From Otis tarda (taxonomy: Eukaryota > Chordata > Aves > Otidiformes > Otididae), in NCBI GenBank assembly GCA_026413225.1, contig CM048554.1:76438463-76502462 (forward strand): 64,000 nucleotides of DNA, read 5' to 3'. The translations under genes were made by a program, and so were the position numbers. The notes beneath the pieces were generated by a model. It did no database searches, had not been told where the DNA came from, and saw nothing but the letters and a program-made list of their open reading frames with translations. Within the stretch, counting starts at the first letter, position 1. Each line of letters starts with the position of its first letter. Shown one piece after another: positions 13,108-22,722 of this stretch.

Positions 13108-13749
13108 TGAACTCCACTTTAAAAATGAAACTAAATTTAGCATCAGGGAACAAGGAGGACCATGTCCCAGCCCAGCTGAGCTGGCTTCGATTCCTGGTCT
13201 TCGAAAGAACAGAAGACATTTCCACACCGTGCAAGGAAACTGCAAGCACTAGCGCTTTCGTGCTTGTTTTCAGGAAGGGGTTTCATACCGGTTTTGTTTT
13301 AAAATGAGCAGAGTGCGACCTGCTGGGCCTGAGGGAAGCTGCCGGGTGCCGGCAGCGAGCGGGGGAGCCCTGCCTGGCCGCTGCCCTCTCCGGCAGCTCT
13401 CTGACTCCCTCTGCCCGACACCAGCCCGAATAACGGGAGGGTTTGCTTCTGCCACCGGCAAACGCAGCACATGTTGAATAGATCTCTTTTCCAGGACTTA
13501 AAAAAAAAAAAAAAAAAAAGAAGTGGTAAGTACAGAAGAATGTTTAGGCTTTGAATTTAATTGGGAATTGCCACATAAGCAAACGCTGCAGAGCCAGGTT
13601 CACGTTATTATTCGAATTAAAGAAAGGTTATGCTGTTTTAGTACTGTGCAAATAACATTATAACCCTTCCCATTCTGTCTTTACAGACTGTTCTTAATTA
13701 AAAAAAAAAATCACTTTCTGAGATTTTAATTTTCACTTACTACTTGGTA

Positions 13750-14244
13750 AAGAGAAAAGATATGGACCAGTTGGAAAGGGTCCAGAGGAGGGCCACGAAG
13801 ATGATCAGAGGGCTGGAGCACCTCTCCTGTGAGGACAGGCTGAGAGAGTTGGGTCTGTTCAGCCTGAGAGAAGAGGAGGCTCCGGGGAGACCTGATAGTG
13901 GTCTTCCAATACCTCAAGGGGGCCTACAGGAAAGATGGAGAGAGGCTGTTCAGTAGGGCCTGTTGTGATAGGACAAGGGGTAATGGGTTTAAATTAGAAG
14001 GAGCTAGGTTTAGATTAGATATTAGAAAAAAATTTTTTACAATGAGAGTTGTAGAGCACTGGAACAGGTTGCCCAGAGAGGTGGTGGATGCCCCATCCCT
14101 GGAAATGTTCAAGGCCAGGCTGGATGAGGCTCTGAGCAACCTGATCTAGTCAGGGATGTCCCTGCTTCTTGCAGGGGGGTTGGACTAGATGACCTTTGAA
14201 CGTCCCTTCCAACTCTAACCATTCTATGATTCTATGATTCTATA
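13750..14244 (+). mobile_element. CR1 LINE, 3' fragment with ATTCTATG tail
   Basis: This is a 5'-truncated CR1 with well-kept ORF2 end (DRTRGNGFKLEGARFRLDIR, then WNRLPREVVDAPSLE, in one open frame from 13898 to 14149), the 3' UTR GGTTGGACTAGATGACCTTT and a tail of about three tandem ATTCTATG units. The open frame suggests it is younger than the copy at 2.1 kb. It lies in the CCDC162-like gene, antisense to it. Confidence 0.95.
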
Positions 14245-14884
14245 TTTTTTTTTAAGCCAGTGTATGTCAGAGCTACCTTCCTGTAAGCCTTTCTTTAGTA
14301 TTACCTCCCTTTCTTTTCTGAAAAAAAAAAAAGTTGCATCCTTTGGAACTGGAAGAGAGCTGCAGAAAAAAAAAAAATCCTGTTTAACAGGAGGTTGCAT
14401 ACAAGCTGGTACAAACCAAACATTTTCAGGCACAACATGACTCAGATGGTGAAGTTAACAGCAAGCCAGTTTAACGGTATGAAAACCCTATATTAAAGCA
14501 GTAGAATTTATTTAATTAGCAGGCATTTCTTGGCAAACTGTTCTCTTCCACCTCCATTTTATTTCATCAAAACCCTTAAAAAGTCCATCTGGATGCCTGT
14601 CAGTTCTATGGGCACGTATCTCCACCCACAAGGATGCTTGACAAGCATCCTTCACAATTTAGACAACTTCATAATACGCCCGTGTCACAGAAGGAGGGGC
14701 TGAGAAAGCTTCTGAAGGAGAACTAGTTTTTCATTCTCATGTATCCATACACTTACAGCAAGCATATATTACAAAATTTTTATTTAATTGAATAAAATGA
14801 ATGCATGCAAATTAAAAACACAGAGGAAAATTGGACCATTAAAAAAAAAGGGCTCCTGAATCTTGTCCAAAAGCAACACATGGG

Positions 14885-15340
14885 AAACTGCTGGAACACT
14901 TTAGAGCCCTAAAGAGGTGGGACCAGGAGGGGTTTTGTGATCACCTACTGCTTCCACTGCTGTAAGGCAGGAAAAAGTAAATCTGTTCCTTAAAGGTGTT
15001 TGTCTATCCTGTTCTTAAAGACAGATGGTCAACACGGATGGCCAGCAACTACTTAGACTAGATGACTTACACTATATTTGGAAAGCATGAATTTTAGCCC
15101 ATTATTTTCTGTCCTATTTATAAATGCAAACAGAAGTTGATTCCCTTCATCTTTATAGCAATCTCCCATGTGTCTGAAGACTTATAATCTAGAGAAAATT
15201 GAGTGGAGACATAAGTGCAGCTCCTTTCCCTTTTGTCTCAAGTGTTCTAGTCAAGTGTTCTCAACCTCTGTTTTCCTCCAAATATTCTCCAGGTGATCTA
15301 CAGATTCCTTGAAGCATAATGCCAGACCTGAGTACATTGT
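14885..15340 (-). mobile_element. Ancient CR1-like fragment
   Basis: On plus, GTGTTTGTCTATCCTGTTCT, then TTCCCTTCATCTTTATAGCA with GTCTGAAGACTTATAAT and TTTTCCTCCAAATATTCTCC, resembles the antisense 3' region of old sauropsid CR1 families (recalled wording: TCTAACCTGTTCTTAAA, CTTTATAACAACC..., GAAGACTGTTATCA). It is heavily diverged. Borders are approximate. Confidence 0.5.
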
Positions 15341-15738
15341 CATAGCTTGCATCTCATCGTTGCTGAGGAAATAAGAGCAGCCGTCTCGTATGTGACCATT
15401 CTGTTTGTATATCCTAGTGTTAAGTTTGAAGCTACTTCCTCTTCACTGTAAGAAGGAAATACTTGACATGCTACAGAGATTTAAAGTTTTGTTTGGATAC
15501 ACACATTAAATCAATTTAGGTTATGTTTTGACATTCTCTTCCATTTCAACCCCAATTCTGTGGTAGACATGCAATGAAAAAGCTGCTATTCCTGGCTCCC
15601 ATGCGTGTATTCAGGTCTCAAAATTGAAGTTGTATGGACACACAACTTTTGTATCATGACCAAAGCAAACCTCAAAAGAGATCTAATGCATTGCTATAAT
15701 CTCACTCTCTCCCTCACTCCCCAGGAAATTCTTGTTAC

Positions 15739-15857
15739 CTGTGTGCCCTACTGGGTGTTCCCTGGAGTATCCTGTTGTCTTTTATTTCTGCCTTCAGCTT
15801 TGCCAGCTGTGCTGCTAGTTCTTGTTCCAGCTGCTGGACCTTCTCAGTAGAAGAGAT
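15739..15857 (-). CDS. CCDC162-like coiled-coil exon, 15.8 kb
   Basis: The acceptor CATACTAG and the donor CACAG|GTAACA bound 119 nt. The frame is open and heptad-rich: EKVQQLEQELAAQLAKLKAE, then IKDNRILQGTPSRAH. This is the clearest coiled-coil exon of the locus. It ends two bases into a codon. The following exon was not found, so the chain is incomplete. Confidence 0.5.
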
Positions 15858-16661
15858 CTAGTATGCTTCATTCATTTTGCCTATTTCAGTTTGGCAGACC
15901 AAAAGACAAAACAGACAAGAAGCAGCTCCTTTCTCAAGACCAAATAACTTGTGAACTCCGGACCTGGATAACTGTCCATGTAAACTGCACAAATTCCCAC
16001 TCCTATACAGACAATATATGATATGTAGCAACTTCATTAAAGAATTGTTTATTCAGCATCTCCTTTAACAAGAAGACTTTTAATATCAGGAACAGAACTT
16101 GGTGAATGTGATTTTTCCCATTTTGATTGCCAGTCCGAGGAAAACAGGAGAGAAACTGTTTTGGGCCAAAAATCTTCACTCACCACCCTGCATCCCACTA
16201 ACAAATGCCATCTCCTCCCCCCTTTACCAAGTGTCTCAAGGATATTTCAGAAAGTTTAAGTAATTAAACATGAGATTTGATGTACTGAGTAAAATATTTT
16301 TCAAAAGAAGAACTGAAACTTTTTGCTCTCATTTTAAAAAAAATATGCTGACATGCAAAATCTATTTTCTCCCTATTTCTCTAATCTGAAACTATTACTT
16401 GAGGTTGACCAGGATAAAAGGAATGAAAGAATTTGCAAGAAAAGCCACTTTTTGATGAAAGTACTGTCTGCAAATAACCTGCTAATATGAAAGTCACTCA
16501 GTTCTAACAGGAAACACTTGATTTGTGAGAATTTCTAAAGTAGCTATGCTCTCTTCCCAACATCTGGAATTGCAGTTATTCTATTCACTTGTCAGTGAGG
16601 GGCATAATCAATTAGAAAGAAAAAAAAATGAGGAAGTTGACTTTTTAAGGGAAGAAGCAAG

Positions 16662-16838
16662 TCATTGTGGAAAGATTTGGGTTCTCTTTCTTGGGGGCAA
16701 AGGGGAAGAAGAGGCTAGGTCGTTTGTAATCAATCCCAGAGCAACAATCTGTAGCATGTATTTCTCAATAGTTTGCAGAATCTGTTTGGCTGCTCTGGGC
16801 ACATAGTTTCTCATTTTTTTTTCTTTCGTGACAGACCA
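16662..16838 (-). CDS. CCDC162-like exon block, 16.7 kb
   Basis: After a CTTTCAG acceptor the frame reads WSVTKEKKMRNYVPRAAKQI, then LQTIEKYMLQIVALGLITND, and runs to a TGA without a convincing donor. It may be a terminal exon of an alternative transcript or an exon that has lost its donor. Function is not recognised. Confidence 0.4.
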   Translation of the reverse strand, partial: WSVTKEKKMRNYVPRAAKQILQTIEKYMLQIVALGLITNDLASSSPLPPRKRTQIFPQ

Positions 16839-18524
16839 CTGAAAGATAACAGGTGTTGGTCCAGTCACAGATTTAACTTGACAAACACAGGAGATGGTCA
16901 AGAGGCTGAATACAGCAGTGTAGGATGTACCTTTTGAGGGTTCTTCTTGGTTGACGGTATCCTAAGGCCTTGGACAAATCCCTGTCTTTTGTTATGGGAC
17001 TGGCCTCGCTGATCTTAAGAGCTGCAAACTAAGCAACTGTGGGAAGGAATCGGAGAATTCAAATCCCTGCACCTGAATTTCACATCTGAGAGAAGAGGAA
17101 ATTCAAGTAAAAAGGGATACAAAGAAACACCAGGGGACAGGATGACTAAAATGAGGAAGGAAGTGTTATCTCAAAAATCAGACTAAAAGATTTCACTGAA
17201 CCCAGCGAGGGATCTGGGTGAAATCAAAGAGAAGTAGCCAGTGTATTCATACACTACAAACAGATGCCTATGTGAGAGCTTGGACTAACAACATAAGACA
17301 TGAAAGCTGACACTATAAGCATAATACAAACAAAGTAGAACAGCAACCACACCTCGGCAGCAGGATATGAGAAGCTTTGGAAAGACTGAATTTATGGTAA
17401 AGGTGATGGGATAATCTGGTATTTTAATGACTTGATATTTATGAATGGCTAGTACCGTTCAAAGGTCAAAGGGAATCTGTGTGTATTAGATTTACTTACT
17501 TTAAAGAATGAAGATAAAGATTTTTACTAGGTTACTACTGAAAAAAAAAAAAAAAAGCCCATGCTCAACAAATGCCTTCGTTTAGTCACTGAACTCAGAT
17601 GATATTTCACATAGGTTTGGTAAGTGGTGAAAACATTAGAGAAGTGGTTATAATCTGGGTCAGAATGAAAGAGCAAAACCAGACCTGAATGTAAAAGTGT
17701 TAACATCCAAAAGAGTCTAATTTAGAGACATTAATAAAAGTAATTAGAAAACTCAAATGCAACTAAAACCTTAAGTATTTTAACATTGGAGAAGCTGGAC
17801 AATCTTTAAACCAATGTTAAAAAGCTAACTGGAACTTGCCCTCCAAACAAAAGCAGAGGGAAGAGGTTGGAAGCAAGGGTGCTGGAGCTGACCAAAAAGT
17901 CATCAAGACTAGGCAGAGAACCACAACAGGAAAAAAAAACTTAAAAAAATTAAAAAAAAAAAATCAAAGGGCTGGGAAGCCCAGAACTAAGACAAAAAAT
18001 ACCAGCTAAATTAAAAATTGCTAAGGAAAATAAAGAGCAGGCAGTTCTTCAGCTATATAAATAAAAAAGAATCAAGAGAAAAGAATTGATGCCATTACGC
18101 AGGCAGTGGAGTTCAGATAAAAACAACTCGGATATGGCTGTAAAAATAATGGGAATTACTTAGCTCAGCTCAGTTAGGGTAGCAGAGTGATGCAACAGGA
18201 ATATAAATTACCATTTCTGGGTATAAAGGAAAACTTTTGGCACAATAGTAAAGCTGTCCATAAATAAATTCAGGTTGCAAAAAGAAGCAAAATAAAATCC
18301 TACAGTAGTGTCTGTCTTCCTGACCTCAGGGCACCGAGCCTCCCATTTCCTAGTTTCAGATCAGTGAGGCTGCTCATCACAAAGAAGTTACAGCAAGCGT
18401 GTTCTCACGACAGGCACCCGCCTTTAGGCCAATGCACGAGAGGCTGACATGAAAACAGGAGGAAAAGTGGTTGTATGCAGGGCAATGGACAGGATTCGCA
18501 GGCTGTCAGCAGCCCAAGACTTAC

Positions 18525-18565
18525 CCAGTACTTCTGAAGGTTTAGAAGAGCTAGTCCGGGATCCC
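18525..18565 (-). CDS. Possible small exon, 18.5 kb
   Basis: A pyrimidine-rich acceptor (CTCTTTCCTCTGATACCAG) and a consensus donor (TACTGG|GTAAGT) bound 41 nt reading DPGLALLNLQKYW. The splice sites are good but the exon is too short to recognise. Strand matches the CCDC162-like gene. Confidence 0.3.
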
Positions 18566-19699
18566 CTGGTATCAGAGGAAAGAGCTCCACATTTCATAAA
18601 AATTTACCTTGTTGAACTCTTTGTACAACACAAATATCTTAATTTAAGCTCACCAATCACCCCAGACTCCTTTTGTAGTCGGCAGAGAAAACTGGGCATT
18701 TGGGACAAGATTCATCTGACCTGGTTTAGCTGTTACCTCAGGGTACAATACATCACACTTTCAGAAATGCTTGCTTCTCTCTGCTGACGGAAGAGAGATT
18801 ATGGGACCCACATGGGGAGCCTGTGGAGACCTTCAGGTAAGCACCAGAGCTGCAAAATATGCGACTTGCAGAAATTTCAACAGGCCCTGGCAGGGGATAC
18901 TGCAGAGGCAGCCTTGCTCACTTCAGTACAGGCAGGCTGACAAAAACAGAAAATGCTTAATCAGAAATAAGAGCGTATGTTTTATTATCCCCACTTCCTT
19001 GGGTTGTTTTTTTTTTTGCTATAAAAATCATCATGTGTTTGTGCAGTATTCTTAGTCTGGGAATGTCTTTTGGTCCACATAAACATCTGCACTTTGTTAC
19101 GTTAGCCAGTATCCAAATCCCAGCGAGATCCTGCCCTGCTTATTTTGCTAGGAGTGTTTTTGCCAGCTTCTATTCCCAGAACACTGGATTTATAGCTATG
19201 TCCAATCTCCAGCTTTCCTGGTTAGAAGATTGTAACATGCATGCTCAAACTGAATGCCTTTTGTACCAGGACAAAGTCTTTCCAGCACGCTTAAGTAACA
19301 AGCCATTAATTTGTCCTAGCATATTTCATCAGCAGCAAGAAAGTGAACTATTGTTGGATACACTTTGCTGGTCTGTATTTTTAATTGCACTGTTTGACCT
19401 ACATCTTTTGTCCAATTTCCTTAATGTCTAGCCATAAAATATGATGCTAGATTTGAATACTAACAAAACCTGTTGTGGCAATTTTGCATAACTCAGCGTA
19501 AAAGAACCCAGATTTTGAGTAAATAAACCAATTAGCCTATTTTGGGATTACTGCATGGTTTTGTTTGCTCTCATTTATAGCTAAATTCAAAACATTCATA
19601 AAAAAAAAGAAATATACAGTTTTGTCTGAGAAGACAAACAAAAACCAGGCAAGATATAAATCAAAACAAGATCTGTAGAAGTGCTGAGCAAGCACTTAT

Positions 19700-19882
19700 T
19701 CAGCCAAAATATACTGTTCTTGTGAAGAAGCCTGCTCTGACCACTGTGCTTTCTCCAAATGTACGTTTATGGAGTTCCAGGCCAGAACTTTTCTGAAGCA
19801 AAAGATGTGAAGCATTCAGATCCCAGCAAAACTCACTGCAATCTGCGTGCTTAATTCTCATGGAGCTGAACCTTGCCAGCAC
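19700..19882 (-). CDS. Possible CCDC162-like exon block, 19.8 kb
   Basis: The frame reads CSEFCWDLNASHLLLQ followed by SSGLELHKRTFGE, which looks protein-like, but no clean acceptor-donor pair brackets it. It could be an exon with damaged borders or a chance ORF. Boundaries are those of the open frame, not of splice sites. Confidence 0.3.
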   Translation of the reverse strand: MLARFSSMRIKHADCSEFCWDLNASHLLLQKSSGLELHKRTFGESTVVRAGFFTRTVYFG

Positions 19883-20026
19883 TTGTGCACAAGCTTAACT
19901 TCACCACTGTGGCTTCTGCAGAATTATTCATATCTTTCTTGAAGACTCATGTGACTGATAATTTGCCTCAAATTGTGAATATGCTGAAAATAAATACATA
20001 AGCTGATCTCCTACCCTACCCCCTAC

Positions 20027-20169
20027 CCTATACTGAGATACAATCTGAAAACAAATTTTCTGCGTTTCTTTAAACAAGAAAACTTGTTTGGGATACAATT
20101 CCTTTGTATCCGGTTTGACTCTCAGCCCATGCTGAAGTGCATCTGCTTTGGTGTGTGAAAACACATGCA
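20027..20169 (-). CDS. CCDC162-like exon block, 20.1 kb
   Basis: The excellent acceptor TTATTTCTCTAG precedes a 143-nt block open throughout (two bases plus 47 codons): HVFSHTKADALQHGLR, then KELYPKQVFLFKE and QIVSQYR. The donor is TATAGG|GTAGGG, and sits in a short run of GGGTA-like units. No homologue is recalled with certainty. The protein is charged and soluble-looking. Strand and position fit the first visible part of the CCDC162-like gene. Confidence 0.5.
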
Positions 20170-20316
20170 CTAGAGAAATAACGGCTCCAGAAAAAAAGCA
20201 GAGCAAAGGAATTATTAAAATATAACTAAATCTTATGAGTTGAAATACAAGGGATGTACCCCGTCAACTAGGGTAAGCTCACATATCATCCATTCCTGTT
20301 TTCCCCTCTCAAATCC

Positions 20317-20390
20317 CAGCTCCTGGCTCTGAGCAAGACAGCTTTTTTCAGCTCCCGGCTCTGAGCAAGACAGCTTTTTTCAGCTCCCTG
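20317..20390. repeat. 32-bp tandem repeat, 2.3 copies
   Basis: The unit starts CAGCTCCTGGCTCTGAGCAA; copy 2 at 20349 differs by one base and a third copy is cut after 10 bases. It is recent and local. Confidence 0.95.
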
Positions 20391-20399
20391 TCCCCCTCC

Positions 20400-22409
20400 A
20401 AAGTAGGCAGAGATGCGAAATGCCCTGCTGTCTACGGGACCCTGGGTTCAGCTGTTTTCCTTTCCCTCCAGCCACTCACTGCACAGAAAGACAAAGAGAG
20501 CAGTTTTATTCTGGGACTGGACAGCCCCTGTGAGCAGGCACATTTTGAAGACTGACTACTCAATGCTTCCATCATCCAAGTGCTGCCGCATCCAGTACCT
20601 GTTTGACGGATCCAAAGCTGCCGAACTCCAATGCAGGCCCTTGTTCAAAAGAAGAGCCAGGGTCCTCCTCCTACAGTTCCAGCACCAAAATGGCCCCCTC
20701 TCCGTGGGATTCTATAGTCAACAAAAATACCAGGTCAAGGCACAGAGGGAGCAGGTGACTGATGTGCCGGCTCCCTGCCTGGACAGGCTTCCAGATGAAA
20801 TATAATGCTTTAGGCTCCTTAGGGTTTGATATGGCCCTTCTTGCTTGCTCTCTCTCACATGGGTACACAGCTTCAGAGATTTATTTCACTACCCCCAGGA
20901 ACAGCAAAGGCTTATCTTGTGGCAGCAGAATACATAAAATCTAAAAATATTAATAGCAAAAATGCTTTTCTTTTGTCTCCAGTATCAGCAGTTCCAGTGT
21001 CCAGAAACACATAAACCTACCTCAGAAGCGTTATCTATACCAGGAAAACACCATGCTTAGAACTGTCTTTAAGTGTTTTTAAGCATACAATGTGCTTTTC
21101 TAAGCCATAAGTAAGAAGGATGTCTATGCAACTTAAGAGAGTGCAGGAAACCAATCCTCTAGTATCAGTTGAACAACCTGGTCTTCCACAGCCCTGATAA
21201 AGATGTTTAGGGTATATAAACTCCTCCTCTTACCCCTAAAAGCTCACACATACAACTCCTGTCACAGATTGTAACAGTTTATTCTAAATTTAAATTAATT
21301 GTCTGAAAATTTTCTAAGTCCTCTCTCATGAAGGGTGCCAGAGCAAAACTTATTGATCCAAAGACCCAAACTTTCCATTAGGACCATACATCATTACTAG
21401 CCTTTATTCAAAACCCTTGACAACACAGCATGCCTCCAATTTTTATTCATACCTGCACAGGGGCTTGAGAAGACCACTATGTTCTCTTTGTATCAGAGAT
21501 CCACAGCAGAACTTCACTGATACATCCCAATGAAGCTATTTTTTTTCTGACATATGCAAACACCCAGGAAAATCAGTATCAAGACAAGAATTTATTGCAG
21601 CTACATAGCCAGTGTCCATTCTAAGTCACTATTACGTCTTTTACCATACACACATACCGGGGGTTGGAAAAGAGCAGACTTACTAATAGCATAAAGACCC
21701 ATCTTGCATTTTTATGAGTACAAAAAACTGCTGTACATACAAAAACTGTACAGCTCTGGTAGAAAAGACCACAAATTGCACAACATGTACTGGTATGCAG
21801 TTCAATGTCTCCTCTGTAACAGCTCAACTATTTTATACTGTGGTACAAGCAGGTTCTGTTGAGAAGACAAGCACTCAGGCTTTCGGCAGTGGCCCCCTCC
21901 CCACGCTTAACAAGAACACCCTCATGTTGTTGTGATTTAACCAAGTCAAGGGTTGTGCTTCCAGTCCCTAGTTGTCCCTAATACTAAGGCTGTCAATAAA
22001 GCTTATAGAGTAATAATATTTATAATAATGAAAATTTACATAAATAAGAGACAATACCTCCTCCTCTGCCTCAGTTGCAATGATCTGAATCTCCAGTTAT
22101 TAGAGAAAAGGAAAATCACTGTTTTTATTTGAACAGAAGCACCAGACCAAGTCATCCTGGAAAAGCAAGCTCTAAGTATCTCCTTGGCAGCAGGGGGAAC
22201 AGGACATCAAAGACTGCATACTATTTTAAGTGTAAAAAAGATATAAAATTTTATTTGACAAGTTAAAACGTAAACATTTCATTAACTCATGAAAACACTT
22301 TATTACAAGTCAGTGTAGATGAATTATAGCTACCCTACGTGAAAGTTAATTCTGAGGTGAACAAACTGACCTACCAGTGAGTAGATAGCTTAGAATGTAA
22401 AATGCTATA
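20400..22409. other. Intergenic stretch between the CCDC162-like gene and CEP57L1
   Basis: Open frames at 20.4-20.9 kb have no recognised domain or splice pair. The part nearest 22.4 kb is probably CEP57L1 3' UTR. Confidence 0.45.
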
Positions 22410-22415
22410 TTTATT
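22410..22415 (-). terminator. poly(A) signal AATAAA for CEP57L1
   Basis: AATAAA reads on the minus strand 77 nt after the CEP57L1 stop codon. Further AATAAA copies lie at about 22302-22297 and 22253-22248, so the 3' UTR may end at several places. Which is used cannot be read from the sequence. Confidence 0.5.
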
Positions 22416-22491
22416 TATCTTTAAAAGGTATTTTGTGGGATTAAAAATTTACTAGCTGTCAGACAACTTCAAAAACTTCTAACAGTAAACT

Positions 22492-22722
22492 TCAGAACTG
22501 TTGTTCCCACACGAAATCACCTTTTTTCAGTGTTGACTGAAGTTTCTGCACATTTTTTAGCAACTGAAGAGAACTTCTACTTTTTTGCCCAGGACAAGAT
22601 TTAGACATACTTTCCCTTACAGTGATGGTAATCTCCTTTACTTCCTTTTGGTCATCACACTTTAGCTTGACATGAGCTGCCCCTTGCTTCGATTTCCGAG
22701 TTCTTCTCTTTAATTTCTGCAC
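22492..22722 (-). CDS. CEP57L1: CEP57L1 exon 11, last coding exon
   Basis: The acceptor TTCTTCCTAG precedes GTGCAGAAA; the frame runs to TGA at 22492-22494. It encodes residues 398-473: a basic start ([13 protein letters not shown]), a middle rich in acidic and basic residues, and the conserved end [19 protein letters not shown] plus VWEQQF. This matches the C-terminal LQLLKDMQ... ending of the CEP57 family. Confidence 0.95.
   Translation of the reverse strand: MQKLKRRTRKSKQGAAHVKLKCDDQKEVKEITITVRESMSKSCPGQKSRSSLQLLKNVQKLQSTLKKGDFVWEQQF

Larger units (their letters stand above)
15858..19699. other. Mostly non-coding between exon blocks
   Basis: Apart from the blocks at 16.7 and 18.5 kb I see A-rich tracts (17.54, 17.93 kb) and no recognised element. 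Confidence 0.4.
7424..20169 (-). pseudogene. CCDC162: CCDC162-like locus, apparently decayed
   Basis: A series of minus-strand exon-like blocks lies downstream of CEP57L1 on the same strand, exactly where CCDC162P lies in human (CEP57L1, CCDC162P, then CD164). The blocks have good acceptors and donors and sensible protein: a coiled-coil exon at 15.8 kb, EEYNNAIQRAARLS with VVTQEDL at 12.3 kb, and a block with NWNKLQSAF and EFQEEMVRNYQ at 11.4 kb. At least two blocks cannot be read in one frame from acceptor to donor, and some exons expected between them are not visible. CCDC162 is coding in mouse and a pseudogene in human; its function is poorly known. The name rests mainly on synteny; the alternative is an unrelated coiled-coil gene or sequencing error in a working gene. 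Confidence 0.55.

Noticed and set aside
20413-20868. 130-codon plus-strand ORF
   Set aside because: No domain, no splice partners and a cysteine/serine-rich chance composition.
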